Origin: Yarrowia lipolytica
Lineage: Eukaryota > Ascomycota > Dipodascomycetes > Dipodascales
Direction of reading: 5' to 3'
DNA length: 64,000 nucleotides
Assembly: GCF_001761485.1 (NCBI RefSeq)
Contig: NC_090770.1
Coordinates: 1,240,001-1,304,000 of the forward strand
The notes beneath the pieces were generated by a model. The model made no database searches, was not told where the DNA came from, and was given only the letters and a program-made list of their open reading frames with translations. Shown here piece by piece: positions 10,258 through 20,680 of the stretch (positions within the stretch are counted from its first letter, which is position 1; every line of letters begins with the position of its first letter). The translations under genes and the position numbers were made by a program.

Positions 10258-12705
10258 ATGGGCCTGATAGCCACGATTCTGGCGGTCTTCTGGCTGCTAC
10301 ATCGCGCCACACGGTTGCTGAAGATCCCCGCGACGACGCTGATCCGGCTGCTGGGTGTGGATATCCCCGAGCGGCCCGACATTTGTGTGGATCATGTGTC
10401 CGACTCCTCGGTCACGCTGCGATGGCCCAAACCGGAAAAGACCACAGCTCACAAACATATCATCGAGGTGAACGGCATCAAGGCCGGCGAGAGCTCGAGG
10501 TCCACGTCGGTTGTGCTCACCAACCTGCAGCCGGACAAGACGTACTCTGTCAACGTGCTCACGGTCAACGCGAATCAGTACAGATCCAATACAACCACAG
10601 TCCGTGTCCACACGCGCAAACGGGTGCAGCACCCGTCTCTGGACTCTCTGGCGCCCGTTCTCATGGACCCCGTGACCCCCTCGTTTGTGGTGCTCGCGTC
10701 CGGAACAGGAACATCAACCGCATCTACAACCTCCGGCCTCAGCTCGGCCACCAGCATCCCCGCCACCTCTACGGCCGCGGGGCTCAAGCACAAGAAACAC
10801 AAACACTCGTCTTCCAAAAAGCTGAGTGCTGACAAGTCTGCATACACGGTGGAGTCACTGACGGCCGAGGTGGAGGCTGCGCAGCAGGAGATCCGGGATG
10901 CCAACATGCAGTATCGAGAGGTGGAGAAGGAGCTGGTGGCGATGGAAAACAAGCTGCAGGAGGAGTCACAGGAGCTTCGGGCACAGCGCAAGAAGGATGA
11001 TGTGTCCCGATCGCAGCTGCGATCCGAAATGAAGGCCCTGGAAGACCAGAAGCTCAACATTGAGCTGCACAGGGCCAAGGTGGACAAGCAGCTGCAGAAC
11101 CTTGAGCAGACGCTCAAACGCATGGAGGTGGAAGAGAGCAAGTGGATCAACACGTCGCAGATCATGGAGCGCAAAACGGAGGATCTCACAACCACCGACA
11201 CAGAAACGTACCACGAGAACGCCAACAAGAAGCTCGTGGAGGCCGAGACTCTACAAAAGTCGCTGGCGGCCGTGGAAGAGGAGGTCAAGACTATGACGGC
11301 CGAGATCCGGCAGCTTGACGCCCTGCGAAAGAGTCTGGCAGAACACGGCAGCAGTAGCCGAGGCAGCGATGCCAACAACTCGCCGGAAGCTTTACTTAAG
11401 ATTCTCGAGGGCACATCTGACGGAAAGGCCGAGATCTTACGCCAACAGATCCATTTCGATACCGATCTGGACCAAAAGTGGCGAGACGTGCAGCGTCAGC
11501 TTGAGCAGCGATATGTGCAAGTGTATGGTGAGTACGGCGAGGCCACGCGGCTACTGGAGTCGGCAAAGATCCAGTACCAGCAGTTCCAGGTAGTCGCAAG
11601 CGCCAACAACAGCTCTTCTCAAATCATCGATAATTCCACGTCGAGCTTCGATTTCGGATCAAGTCGCGACATGATCAAACCTGAGCTTCCGCCTTCCACC
11701 AGTGCTCCGGCCCAGTCCGTTCCTGACGCTGGACGCCGCCCCTCCGCATTTGAAGGAGATGAAAACTTCAATACTGCGGTGCAAATGTTTCTCCCATCCA
11801 ATTTGTTTGGTGCTGACGATCTCAACGATTCCCTCACTCAGTCTTCCTTTGAGGCAATCGACGAACTGCCCATGAAGGGCCCTACATACCCTAGTCATGC
11901 CCAGACCAGCTCTCCGTCCAGCTCGTTTGACGCTTTCCGGGTGTCTTCCGAAGACCCCAACAGCCCCTCCTTCTTCTCCAAGGACTACGACATGGACACC
12001 AGCTCGCCCGTGACTCGTCTCAAACGGCTCTCCGGCATGTTTGGATTCAACCGAGCTAAGGCCACGCCTCCCCCTGAACCTGCCAACAAAGGCTCCCTCT
12101 TCTTCCGTAACAAGCGCAAGCAGGAGGGCAAGGAGCCCGACGACGACATGCTGGTGGCTCCCGAGTCATATGACCCCTTCCAGGCGTCTTGGAACCGGTC
12201 CAACTCTCCCGGAGGCAATATCTTTGGACCCAGCTTTGGCACCTCCGAGTGGTCTGGATCTCCCTCTGGAGAGCAAGATTGGAGCAACCGGTCTGTGGAC
12301 TCTTATGGAGGCTCCTCGGGTCCGTTTGCTCCTGGCTTTAAGGCGTTTGATCAGCCCAGGGAGCTGTATGACGACACCGCTGAACCACATGGTGCTTCCA
12401 GCACCCACAGTGAGTACAGTGCCATGACCGATGGCTCCAAAGACTCCAATGGACGAGAAAGCATCATTCAAAAGGGAATCCGAACCCTCACCTCTCCCAG
12501 AAAGGGGAGCACGTCTTCTGCCAAGTTCAATGTTGGTAAGCTGAGTTTTTTTGGCGGCAAGAAAAGCGATCGGTCGGATGCTTCTTCCACTGACGCCGAG
12601 CTGGACGACGTTCCCGATCAGGGTGCTCTGGGTGCCATTCACGAGTCCCGGTCCGGCACTGGAAGTCCTCATCTTAACATGGAGGAGTTTCTGAAGCAGA
12701 CATAG
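10258..12705 (+). CDS. Membrane-anchored protein with fibronectin type III domain and coiled coils
   Basis: The protein has 815 residues and starts at the ATG at 10258. Residues about 3-16 form a hydrophobic segment (LIATILAVFWLLHR), probably a signal anchor. Residues about 40-120 resemble a fibronectin type III domain (SDSSVTLRWPKPEK, LTNLQPDKTYSVNVLTVN). Residues about 195-440 are strongly heptad-like and charged, so a long coiled coil is likely (EVEAAQQEIRDANMQYREVE). The C-terminal 370 residues are Ser/Pro-rich and look disordered, with patches such as RLKRLSGMFGF and KFNVGKLSFFGGKK. The architecture suggests a membrane-tethered scaffold facing the cytosol. I do not know a named relative, and no function can be given. 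Confidence 0.8.
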   Translation: MGLIATILAVFWLLHRATRLLKIPATTLIRLLGVDIPERPDICVDHVSDSSVTLRWPKPEKTTAHKHIIEVNGIKAGESSRSTSVVLTNLQPDKTYSVNVLTVNANQYRSNTTTVRVHTRKRVQHPSLDSLAPVLMDPVTPSFVVLASGTGTSTASTTSGLSSATSIPATSTAAGLKHKKHKHSSSKKLSADKSAYTVESLTAEVEAAQQEIRDANMQYREVEKELVAMENKLQEESQELRAQRKKDDVSRSQLRSEMKALEDQKLNIELHRAKVDKQLQNLEQTLKRMEVEESKWINTSQIMERKTEDLTTTDTETYHENANKKLVEAETLQKSLAAVEEEVKTMTAEIRQLDALRKSLAEHGSSSRGSDANNSPEALLKILEGTSDGKAEILRQQIHFDTDLDQKWRDVQRQLEQRYVQVYGEYGEATRLLESAKIQYQQFQVVASANNSSSQIIDNSTSSFDFGSSRDMIKPELPPSTSAPAQSVPDAGRRPSAFEGDENFNTAVQMFLPSNLFGADDLNDSLTQSSFEAIDELPMKGPTYPSHAQTSSPSSSFDAFRVSSEDPNSPSFFSKDYDMDTSSPVTRLKRLSGMFGFNRAKATPPPEPANKGSLFFRNKRKQEGKEPDDDMLVAPESYDPFQASWNRSNSPGGNIFGPSFGTSEWSGSPSGEQDWSNRSVDSYGGSSGPFAPGFKAFDQPRELYDDTAEPHGASSTHSEYSAMTDGSKDSNGRESIIQKGIRTLTSPRKGSTSSAKFNVGKLSFFGGKKSDRSDASSTDAELDDVPDQGALGAIHESRSGTGSPHLNMEEFLKQT

Positions 12706-12966
12706 ATACTAATTATTAATACATCGCATGATTGACCAACTGCAAGTACATACTGTATGTACTCACTTGTAGAGATTCTCGTTGCGACAAAATTGTGGAC
12801 AAGACACGAAACGACCATGTCTGTAAAGTCACGTGACCAAAATCATCACAGCAGAAAGTCGAGTTCTTAGATATCTTCCACAAGAGTTGCATGTTTTATA
12901 TTGGACAGAGAAAAAGGGATGTGTATATGAAAAACTTTAATTTCTGGCACATTCCAAAAAAAATAA

Positions 12967-13062
12967 TGACATCCGAGAGATTCGAACTCTCGCCTCCGGA
13001 GAGACCAGGATATTGATTCAGTCACCTGAACCTGGCGCCTTAGACCACTCGGCCAGAATGCC
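12967..13062 (-). tRNA. tRNA-Leu(CAG) with a ~14-base intron
   Basis: The minus strand folds as a class II tRNA. The acceptor ggcattc pairs with ggatgtc, the D arm is gccgagtggtctaaggc, and the anticodon stem is ccagg/cctgg with loop ttCAGg. A 14-base intron (about tgactgaatcaata) follows position 37. The variable arm is long and the T arm is gagagttcgaatctc. The anticodon reads CUG as leucine, consistent with a species outside the CUG-Ser clade. Confidence 0.95.
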
Positions 13063-13436
13063 AATTGTTGAAAATTATCTGAAATTTATCCTTGTCAAGG
13101 TTACAACTGCCTAATCATCGTCCCCAGACTCCAAGTCCGATTTGCAGGAATGACATTGTTTATAGGTCTAAGTAACTGAAAATGTATTCCTCTAGAACGA
13201 ATAGAATATCCCCCGATTAATCTTGGATTTTTTAGACGTTTTTAACATACATACATTCATTCATCAACATTATTCAGTAAATATTCAGTATTTTTAGCCT
13301 AAGACGATTACAACCGTCTCACCAAATGTGTGATACATACGTCTATCAAATGTGTATGATTTTACTGGAAACGTGGAAAAACTGTCGTGTGGTTGTCCTT
13401 GACCGATTCAACTTAGACCAAATTTTTGAGAGGAAG

Positions 13437-13567
13437 ACCAAGGAGGTTTCGTATACTAAGGAAAACCAAGGTGGTTTCGTATACTAAGGAAAACCAAGGT
13501 GGTTTCGTATACTAAGGAAAACCAAGGTGGTTTCGTATACTAAAAAATCAAGGCGGTTTCGTATCAG
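13437..13567. repeat. 28-bp tandem repeat upstream of the formate dehydrogenase gene
   Basis: Four units of accaaggtggtttcgtatac plus taaggaaa start at 13437, 13465, 13493 and 13521. The fourth is altered at its end, and a shortened fifth follows. Each unit contains the palindrome gtatac. The array ends about 500 bp before the start codon of the formate dehydrogenase gene. Confidence 0.9.
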
Positions 13568-13986
13568 TAAAAAAAACCAACCAGAGTTTTAGTATACTTG
13601 CGGCCTACGATTGATATAATCGGACTAGTCTTCCACCCCGGTCAAAACTGTGCGGCTCGAAAATGCAATATAGCCGAGTGTGCGGCTCGGAAATGTCGAT
13701 CCGGGTGTTCGGAAGGTGTTCATATCTGCGAATATTGCTAGCGAATGTGGAATAAAAACCACAGAATCAGTTAGCAAATGATTAATATATCGATTTATTG
13801 TTTTATCTGCCCAGGTGGCAGTACAATATCTTCCACTAATAGTACATGTTCTGATCCCGGGCTGTTCAACGGGTTCCAAATTATAATTAAGCGAGCCGCA
13901 CTTGACATCCGTCTAATCACCGTGTCTGGACATGATTCGTGCAAGTCGCACAGATCGTCAGTCTCAAGGCACCACGATGTTTGGGG

Positions 13987-13994
13987 TATAAAAG
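13987..13994 (+). promoter_or_regulatory. TATA box of the formate dehydrogenase gene
   Basis: The sequence tataaaag lies in ggggtataaaaggagg, 71 bp before the ATG at 14065. The leader between them is C/A-rich (ccaccaccactaccacc type), typical of a highly expressed yeast gene. Confidence 0.75.
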
Positions 13995-14064
13995 GAGGCC
14001 GGGGGACGTCTCAATTCCCCATCCACATACCACCTCCACCACTACCACCACCACTACAACCAAT

Positions 14065-15171
14065 ATGAAGGTCCTTCTTATTCTCTACGATGCCGGCTCC
14101 CACGCCAAGGACGAGCCCAAGCTGCTTGGATGCACCGAGAACGAGCTTGGTATTCGAGACTGGCTCGAGTCGCAGGGCCACACTCTCGTCACCACCTCTT
14201 CCAAGGACGGTGCCGACTCTGTGCTTGACAAGGAGATTGTTGACGCTGATGTAGTCATCACCACCCCGTTCCACCCCGGCTACATCAACAAGGAGCGAAT
14301 TGACAAGGCCAAGAAGCTCAAGATCTGCATCACCGCCGGTGTCGGCTCCGACCACGTGGACCTCGATGCTGCCAACGCCCGAAACATTGCCGTTCTCGAG
14401 GTCACCGGCTCGAACGTCCAGTCCGTCGCTGAGCATGTTGTAATGACCATGCTGGTGCTGGTCCGAAACTTTGTCCCTGCCCACGAGCAGATTATTTCTG
14501 GCGGCTGGGACGTTGCTGCGGTTGCCAAGGACTCTTACGATCTCGAGGGCAAGGTCATCGGTACCGTTGGAGGCGGTCGAATCGGCCAGCGAGTGCTCAA
14601 GCGATGCAAGCCCTTTGACCCCATGGGGATGCTCTACTACGACTACCAGGCTATGCCAGCTGATGTGGAGAATGAGATTGGATGCCGACGAGTCGAGTCT
14701 CTGGAGGAGATGCTCTCTCTCTGTGACGTTGTAACCATCAACTGTCCTCTCCATGCCTCCACCAAGGGTCTCTTCAACAAGGAGCTCATTTCCCACATGA
14801 AGGACGGCGCTTGGCTCGTCAACACTGCTCGAGGAGCCATCTGCGTCACCGAGGACATTGTCGACGCTCTCGAGTCCGGCAAGATCCGAGGCTACGGTGG
14901 TGACGTCTGGTTCCCCCAGCCTGCCCCCAAGGACCACCCCTGGAGAACCATGCGAAACAAGTACGGCGGTGGAAACGCCATGACTCCCCATATCTCCGGT
15001 ACTTCCATCGACGCCCAGGGCCGATACGCTGAGGGTACCAAGAAGATTCTTGAGGTCTTTTTCTCTGGCAAGCAGGATTACCGCCCCCAGGACATTATCT
15101 GCATCAACGGTCACTACGGTACCAAGGCTTACGGTGACGACAAGGAGCACAAGGCCCACGTTTCCAAGTAG
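14065..15171 (+). CDS. FDH: NAD+-dependent formate dehydrogenase
   Basis: The protein has 368 residues and starts at the ATG at 14065 (context caatATGAAG). It oxidises formate to CO2 with reduction of NAD+. The family signature is complete: [25 protein letters not shown], the substrate-binding N117 in [13 protein letters not shown], and the Rossmann glycine motif G169-x-G171-x-x-G174 in [13 protein letters not shown]193 in LYYDYQ favours NAD+ over NADP+. R256 is in NTARGAICV and the catalytic H309 in [22 protein letters not shown]. The middle of the glycine motif reads GGG, where many yeast enzymes have GAG. There is no targeting signal, so it is cytosolic. Yarrowia is known to carry many FDH paralogues, and this appears to be one intact copy with a strong TATA promoter. 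Confidence 0.95.
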   Translation: MKVLLILYDAGSHAKDEPKLLGCTENELGIRDWLESQGHTLVTTSSKDGADSVLDKEIVDADVVITTPFHPGYINKERIDKAKKLKICITAGVGSDHVDLDAANARNIAVLEVTGSNVQSVAEHVVMTMLVLVRNFVPAHEQIISGGWDVAAVAKDSYDLEGKVIGTVGGGRIGQRVLKRCKPFDPMGMLYYDYQAMPADVENEIGCRRVESLEEMLSLCDVVTINCPLHASTKGLFNKELISHMKDGAWLVNTARGAICVTEDIVDALESGKIRGYGGDVWFPQPAPKDHPWRTMRNKYGGGNAMTPHISGTSIDAQGRYAEGTKKILEVFFSGKQDYRPQDIICINGHYGTKAYGDDKEHKAHVSK

Positions 15172-16190
15172 CTGTTTAACTTATATAAGCAATTGACTGG
15201 ATTTGATAACGAAATACTCCCTTGTGGAAGCTCGTATCATCGCTCGTAGTACAACGTAGTTCAATATGCCATTGGGTGCGTCGTTCGGATGTCGGATGCC
15301 TATAAGTTGTCGTCGAAGAAGTGATTGTGCCAAGGGTCTCCCTCACGTACAAGATCCCCCTTACGTATGAGATCCCAATGGGCGTTTCGCACTTTGTGGA
15401 CTATAATGTCAAGACGTCTGCAAGCTTTCAGGTATAGGGGATACTGGTCAGTTGATACCGAATCGTCTGTTAACCCAAGAATATCTTGATCTTCATTTCA
15501 TCTAAAGAAGATTTTGTTTCCAGTTAAGTGTTCGGAAAGTGGTCCATTGTGGACGGGTTGGCAAATTGACTCCCTTGAACCCTTGACTTCTGCAAACAAC
15601 CGGAAACTTGGAGTTGTATAGTCTCTCCGACATGTTGAGTGTCATCATCCTTTCTATTCCCATCCGCAGCTCGTTGTTCCTCCTATCATTGTTCATTCTG
15701 AGAGAGGTTAGAACTAGTCAAGACTTTGGGACACTCTGCTGCGGGATTTTCCACCAAGAGACGAAGTACGAGAACCCTTGAGTTCATTGATTTAAATGTT
15801 TTATAAGTTTTATAATCCAACATCAACCTGGAGTTTACGCGAAACGATTTCCGCTAGAACGGTAGAACGGAAACTAGTACAGGTGGTTCAATGTGGTACA
15901 AGTACAGCACAGTATAGCAGTACAAGAACTCGACCAGAATGTATTTTACTCTCACTCTACTGCTCAAAGTATACTGTCTATTGTAGTTGTAGTTATTTCA
16001 ACACCATCAACCAACCTACACAACCGCTGTCAACGACATCTCTTTGAGGTGGTCGACAACAGTCTCCGACAGCACCCCTGCTCCTGGCTTGCCAGTACTA
16101 CATATCGAGGAGCGACAGGAGGGAAACGTTTTTCATCGAACTATCCATCCAAACGGCGCTGTAATAGCTCTCGAGCAGACACATTGGGAG
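15172..16190. other. 1-kb spacer after formate dehydrogenase
   Basis: This holds the FDH 3' region and then sequence without a recognisable gene. Phrases such as ctcacgtacaagatccccct and cttacgtatgagatccca near 15342-15375 are an imperfect direct repeat. Short frames at 15796-16400 do not resemble proteins. Confidence 0.4.
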
Positions 16191-16229
16191 GTGCGTGATC
16201 CTCTTCAACTCATTCTCCATCAACATCCA

Positions 16230-17231
16230 TCATATCCGAATCGGAGCCGTTTTCACTCTCGTGTCCTTCATCAAACGCATTGCCTTCTTGTAATTGTCAA
16301 TCAGATAATTGGAAAACGTTTTGTTCAGGTTCCCCAACGTCGCTCGTCGTGCCTGGGAAAAGGTCTGCTTCTGACTTGGCAGGAGTCTCAAGTTGTCTAG
16401 GTCTCTAGCCATGCACATGTCCATTTCGGCGCGAGTTAGTCGTGAGTCGGACAAGTGACAATTGGGCCATGTTACTGCCGAATTCTTGTGAGCTCGCCCT
16501 TCTCGACCCATAATGAGGTCCAGTCTCTTGCTGGCCTCTGAGATACATGTGGTACTGAGTTCTGGTGATCATGTCTGCCGGGAGCCACTGGGTGCGTAAT
16601 CTCAGAGGTCAGAGGGCATCTTTGACGAGTGTAAGAAAAGTTACGGTCTTGCCAGAAACAGAGTGACGAGAACTTCAAGACTGGAGACCTCAAGCCTAGA
16701 CAAACAAAGAGGAGTTTGCGTTTTTCGGCTTTCACCTGTGCAGGTTGTTCTTCTTGTTTGGGCCGAATTGGAGAGTTCTCAGGAGACTTTGTTGGAGGTG
16801 GAGTTGTTGGATTATCAGAAGGGTTGCGGTAGGATTTGAGAAATGGCAGCCCTTCTAGTGAAAGTCCTCGTCTCTCTATCGTCTCTAGCTCTGCGTCGTC
16901 TTCTTCCGTCATAGTCGTCTCTCACTTGATTTCTTCTTTGATAGTCGTCTCTCACTTGATTTCTTCTCACTGATGGTCGTTTTTCACAGTATCTTCTGTT
17001 AGGGGTTCTTCTAAAGGCAGAATGTCTCTCCTGCTCATAGTTTGGCAAAAATAGAGAGTCTAGAGCATCTCTATCGTCTTCGGGCTCCCCATCTGATTCT
17101 TCAGAATCACATTCAGGACCAGGGCTGGTCTCATCTCTGAAGTAAGCAGCCGTCCCGTGTGAGAGCGTCCACGACGCTGACGCCTCTCGTTGGCCTCGAA
17201 GAACTTCGACAAGAAGATCTTCAAAGACCAA
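16230..17231 (-). pseudogene. Decayed minus-strand protein gene of unknown family
   Basis: Three overlapping minus-strand frames (17231-16815, 16912-16472, 16511-16230) carry protein-like sequence that does not continue in one frame. Examples are an acidic segment (ECDSEESDGEPEDDRDALDS), a basic stretch (DDYDGRRRRRARDDRE) and a helical end (RDLDNLRLLPSQKQTFSQA). The last frame ends in a stop at 16230. A 30-base-period direct repeat (units at 16911 and 16941) encodes a repeated RRNQVRDDY. A CTAACAG 3' splice-like site at about 17001 has no matching donor nearby. I read it as a frameshifted relic. A multi-exon gene with unusual splice sites is the alternative. Confidence 0.35.
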
Positions 17232-17259
17232 ACGAATATTTTCCCTCGTCGTCGATATC

Positions 17260-19759
17260 CTTCAGATTACGAAACCCACGGAACGGCCAAAAAACCAAAC
17301 TTCGCCCCACCAGCGTACCTCTCTCCGCGTTTGCCCACCAACGTGTCTCTCTCCCCACGCTAAACCATCATCAGACTCTGAGACATTGGTAATTATCGCG
17401 TCAATGCTTCAGACCGCGTGGATCTACCAAAAGAACACTTTCACTTTGGCCCAAATCGCGGTTCACAAGTACAGCTTGTACATTCATACGATCACGCTCG
17501 TAATTCATGGATATCGCTTCGATATTGGTCTCAAAATGACCACTGGACTGTAAAGGTCCAATTTTTCAACTTGCGGAAAACAATTCATTTGCACTTGTCC
17601 CAAAAAGATGCACTTTTCTGCAATTGCCAGCTTCAAAGAAGCTCTCTCGGTAGGGGAGTGTAGATAGACGCTAAAGCGAGACACGCTTCGATCCCGGTAG
17701 AAGAATTCAGTTTCATCAAAAGATACTTTGCTTTTTTGATTCTGGGAAATACGTTCCAGCATCTGTATGAGTGCCAGTGCTTGTACCTTGTCCGATAGCC
17801 AGGGATCAACAACTTCAGTTTGGCTATCACTGGCGATAATGGTGTGAGCTGTTACCCAAGAACACGTCCGTGAGATCAAGCATACATATGCGACGTAGAG
17901 CTACTGTAGACAGAGCCAGACAGCCCAGAGCCAGACAGCCCAGTGTAGTGGGAGTCCACGAGATTCTGGGTGCAGAAAGTGGACGTTGGACGTTATTTAT
18001 TGAGAGTACCTTACAAGTATGAGTGGTTATAGTACGACAACAAGTATTTTACCGTGTCCGTACTGATAAATTCGTATTAGTACGTACCACCAGCTACAAG
18101 AGTGTGCTATATTAATCAATCAACTGCTCATGTCCCTGAAATCCCTCCAATCTGGTAGATCCACAGTCGAACTACAGACATGTTGAACCAATCACAACTA
18201 CTTGCACAACAAACTGCACAACAAAACTGTACAACAAACTGTACAACAAACTGTACACACCCGGTCGTCACTGCCATTCACAATCCTACAATTTCGTCTC
18301 CTGCATAAACTATACTTTCTGATAGTGAAAGATAAGGAACTCTAATATTTTGGACTTACCAAGTTTGGCAACCTGAAACATAGACCTGGCTGCGGTCATA
18401 TCTGGACTTTCTGGCTGTGACTGACACAATGGTGTTGAGTAGTGCTAATTGTGACGAACTTGTGGTTTGTAGGGTTGAATTTATCAACAGGTAGGTGTAC
18501 AGTATATACAGTGTGTACAGGACTCGTACTATGCTCGTATGAACATTGTTATGAACAGATTCGAAACAGTAATCTGAAATCGGGCAACTCTTAGATGCAG
18601 ACTCTGCGAGTTCATGCCGTGTAGTTGCCTGGTGTGCAACTCCCTGCACGGATGACTATGCCGGAGTGCTTTAGTTGCCTGAAAAGCAATGTCTCCATAT
18701 ACTGTTGATTGGAATCAGCTTCTTGTACAATGTTCTAACGTTGTAGAAAATGGAAAAGACATTTGAGAAATCAAACGAAATCTTCAGAAGAAGCAGCACT
18801 TGCTATGCGACAGGGTATCCAAGGACCTCCGGTCACTAAACGTCATGTTAAACAAACGAGAGTCTCTCGCCAAGGCTCGGGTGTGTTTGCTTCCGATAAA
18901 GACAGGTATTGGGGATTCCGACAAGGGTGTTGGGAATTCTAGCAAGGGTGTTGGAAATTCTAGCAAGGATGTTACGGATTCTAACAAGGATGTTGCGGAT
19001 TCTAACAAGGATGTTGCGGATTCCACCAAGGATGTTGCGGATTCTAACAAGGATGTTGCGGATTCTAACAAGGAATGTTCACTTCTTAGAGGGAAGGGCT
19101 TCAGATACGATCTCTCGGGACCGTAGCACGGGCTACCTCAAGGGGGGCAGCAATTGACTCCGTCTGTTGGAGAACGTCACCACATGGTTAGAAGTGTATA
19201 AATACAATATATTGTTTTCTCTTCTCGAAGGCAAATCGAGAATAGTACAGCGTGTACATACTGTACACGAGGAAGTAGTCCGACAGCAAAGAGGGAGCTC
19301 TGGGTAAGACGCCTGTATCGATTTAATTGGAGAGTAGCGTACGTGCCAGTTGTTCGCCACATCTTTTGTGTATGCAACCACCAAGACGAAACGAGATGAC
19401 ATTGAGTGATTTGAAACCAGTACAACAGCTCATAAACAGAAAATCCCTCCTCAAAACCCGAAATCCACAGAATGATATCACAACTCATGGGAATATCATC
19501 TGACACTGCTCTCCATACAATTATTCCACATTAGCTACTGTATTCTACTGTCCCAATGAAGACATCTGAAGCCCGATCCAATGCCCACTGGGGCAATAAG
19601 ATCCAAATTTTTTTACATTAAATAGCTGATAAATACCTAAATTATGCCATGATTCATCCAAAGGCCGGAGATTGGCAAAAATGAACGGGTTTTCAACGGA
19701 AGTAAGGCCAAAAAGGTCTAAAACACTACCCCAAAAAAAAACTTCAAAATAATAAGTTC
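17260..19759. other. 2.5-kb gene-poor stretch
   Basis: The stretch contains short direct repeats (aactgtacaacaaactgtac near 18215-18255 and agccagacagcccag twice near 17913-17945), the 21-bp minisatellite at 18902-19073 and scattered short frames. On the minus strand an ATG at about 18401 opens MTAARSMFQVAKLG, which runs into a GTAAGT donor-like site at about 18353. No acceptor with a CTAAC branch point follows within 1 kb, so no gene is called. Confidence 0.4.
18902..19073. repeat. 21-bp minisatellite (about 8 units)
   Basis: The consensus is aacaaggatgttgcggattct, with the earlier units diverged (agcaagggtgttggaaattc). The reading frames through it show seven-residue repeats on both strands (plus: DVADSNK; minus: LLESATS). 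No promoter, good start or conserved flank supports translation. Confidence 0.9.
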
Positions 19760-19840
19760 GGGCTGTTGGTGTAGTGGTAACATATCTGCCTTCCATTCGA
19801 TTGTTAGCAGGTGCCAGGGGTTCAATTCCCCTACAGCTCA
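19760..19840 (+). tRNA. tRNA-Gly(UCC) with a 10-base intron
   Basis: The acceptor gggctgt pairs with acagctc and the discriminator is A. The D arm is gtgtagtggtaac, the anticodon loop is ctTCCa in stem tctgc/gcagg, and the intron is about ttcgattgtt. The T arm is aggggttcaattcccct. A near-identical gene with a different intron lies at 35414. Confidence 0.95.
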
Positions 19841-20166
19841 AATTTTTTGAAATTCGTTACTACGTTGTCTACAGTATATATTGTTCAGATGAACTAATGC
19901 CAGCTGCCAGTTCACCTTCTCCACTTTTTAATGACCGTGGAAGAGGTCCAATATATGCGTCTATATGCGTCTGTCGCACTGCACCTTCTGTTTATGGGAG
20001 CTCTCTACTCTATGGACCCCGTGGGGAGTAATATGGGAAATTATGGGGGAATAATGTATATATATCGGTCCAGTTGCCCTGATCCTTGCCAGCTTCAACC
20101 GCCGCCAGACTCCATCTCTCTTTTCTTTTCTTGTCTACCTTTCCTTTTAATTTCTTGTTCTCTGTA
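19841..20166. promoter_or_regulatory. Promoter of the small gene at 20167
   Basis: A TATA-like tatatata at 20057-20065 is followed by a C/T-rich run (ctctcttttcttttcttgtc) ending at the start codon, the usual layout of a Yarrowia promoter. The repeated phrase tatatgcgtc near 19953-19972 is also present. Confidence 0.55.
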
Positions 20167-20619
20167 ATGTCAATTTTCGGAACTCCCTCCATGTTCGGTC
20201 GGCCTATCGACCCTTTCCAGCACCTCATGAACATGCGGTGTGCCCACGAGGCTGCCCACAACCGGTTCCGGACCCAGATGTCCTCGTCTGACCCCGAAGT
20301 GCGACAAACTGGTCTTTCCAACCACCACTTGTACCTCAAGCAGCTGCTGGACGAGCAGGCCGGCTACGAAACAGACCTGTTCAAGTGTCTGAAACATATC
20401 GACCGGGCCGTGGCCCAGTGGACCGAGCTGTACCGCCTGGGCAAGCGCTCGGAAGCTCAGCGGGTCTGCAACTCGATTGCCTTCGAGTTCAGAGACACTT
20501 GTATGACTCTGGGATTTCGAGCGCTGAGCCAGAAGGAGAAGAACGAGCTGCTTCTCGACATTTGTCTGGCGTACGAGGAAGACATGGGCGCCAACCAGCT
20601 GCGAAACTACAAGTTGTAG
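20167..20619 (+). CDS. Small conserved-looking protein of unknown function
   Basis: The protein has 150 residues and starts at the ATG at 20167. The frame extends upstream only through a pyrimidine-rich leader with no other ATG in frame. The start sits behind a C/T-rich tract and a TATA-like box. The sequence after residue 15 is almost all helical and charged (HLMNMRCAHEAAHNRFRTQM, LYLKQLLDEQAGYETDLFK, ELLLDICLAYEEDMG), with no signal peptide or membrane segment. I do not recognise the family. The strong codon usage makes it a real gene in my view. It is transcribed towards the F-box gene on the opposite strand, with 61 bp between the stop codons. Confidence 0.75.
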   Translation: MSIFGTPSMFGRPIDPFQHLMNMRCAHEAAHNRFRTQMSSSDPEVRQTGLSNHHLYLKQLLDEQAGYETDLFKCLKHIDRAVAQWTELYRLGKRSEAQRVCNSIAFEFRDTCMTLGFRALSQKEKNELLLDICLAYEEDMGANQLRNYKL

Positions 20620-20680
20620 GTATAATTTCACCCACGAACGTATATATGAATGCATTGCTGAATAAATGTAGACATGATGG

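Larger units (their letters stand above)
13063..14064. promoter_or_regulatory. Formate dehydrogenase upstream region with 28-bp repeats
   Basis: About 1 kb lies between tRNA-Leu and the formate dehydrogenase gene. It holds an array of 28-bp repeats (13437-13567) and a clear TATA box at 13987-13994, with the start codon about 70 bp further on. No ORF in it is convincing. The short duplicated phrase gtgcggctcg(a/g)aaatg at about 13650-13697 is also noted. Confidence 0.6.

Noticed and set aside
14011-15159. Long antisense ORF over formate dehydrogenase (382 codons)
   Set aside because: It is a shadow of the highly biased codons of FDH. Its composition (Val, Leu, Gly, Asp) is typical of antisense frames.
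18350-18401. Minus-strand mini-exon MTAARSMFQVAKLG followed by GTAAGT
   Set aside because: Attractive as a presequence exon, but no CTAAC-type acceptor follows within 1 kb and the distant one at about 17001 gives a stop after ten codons.
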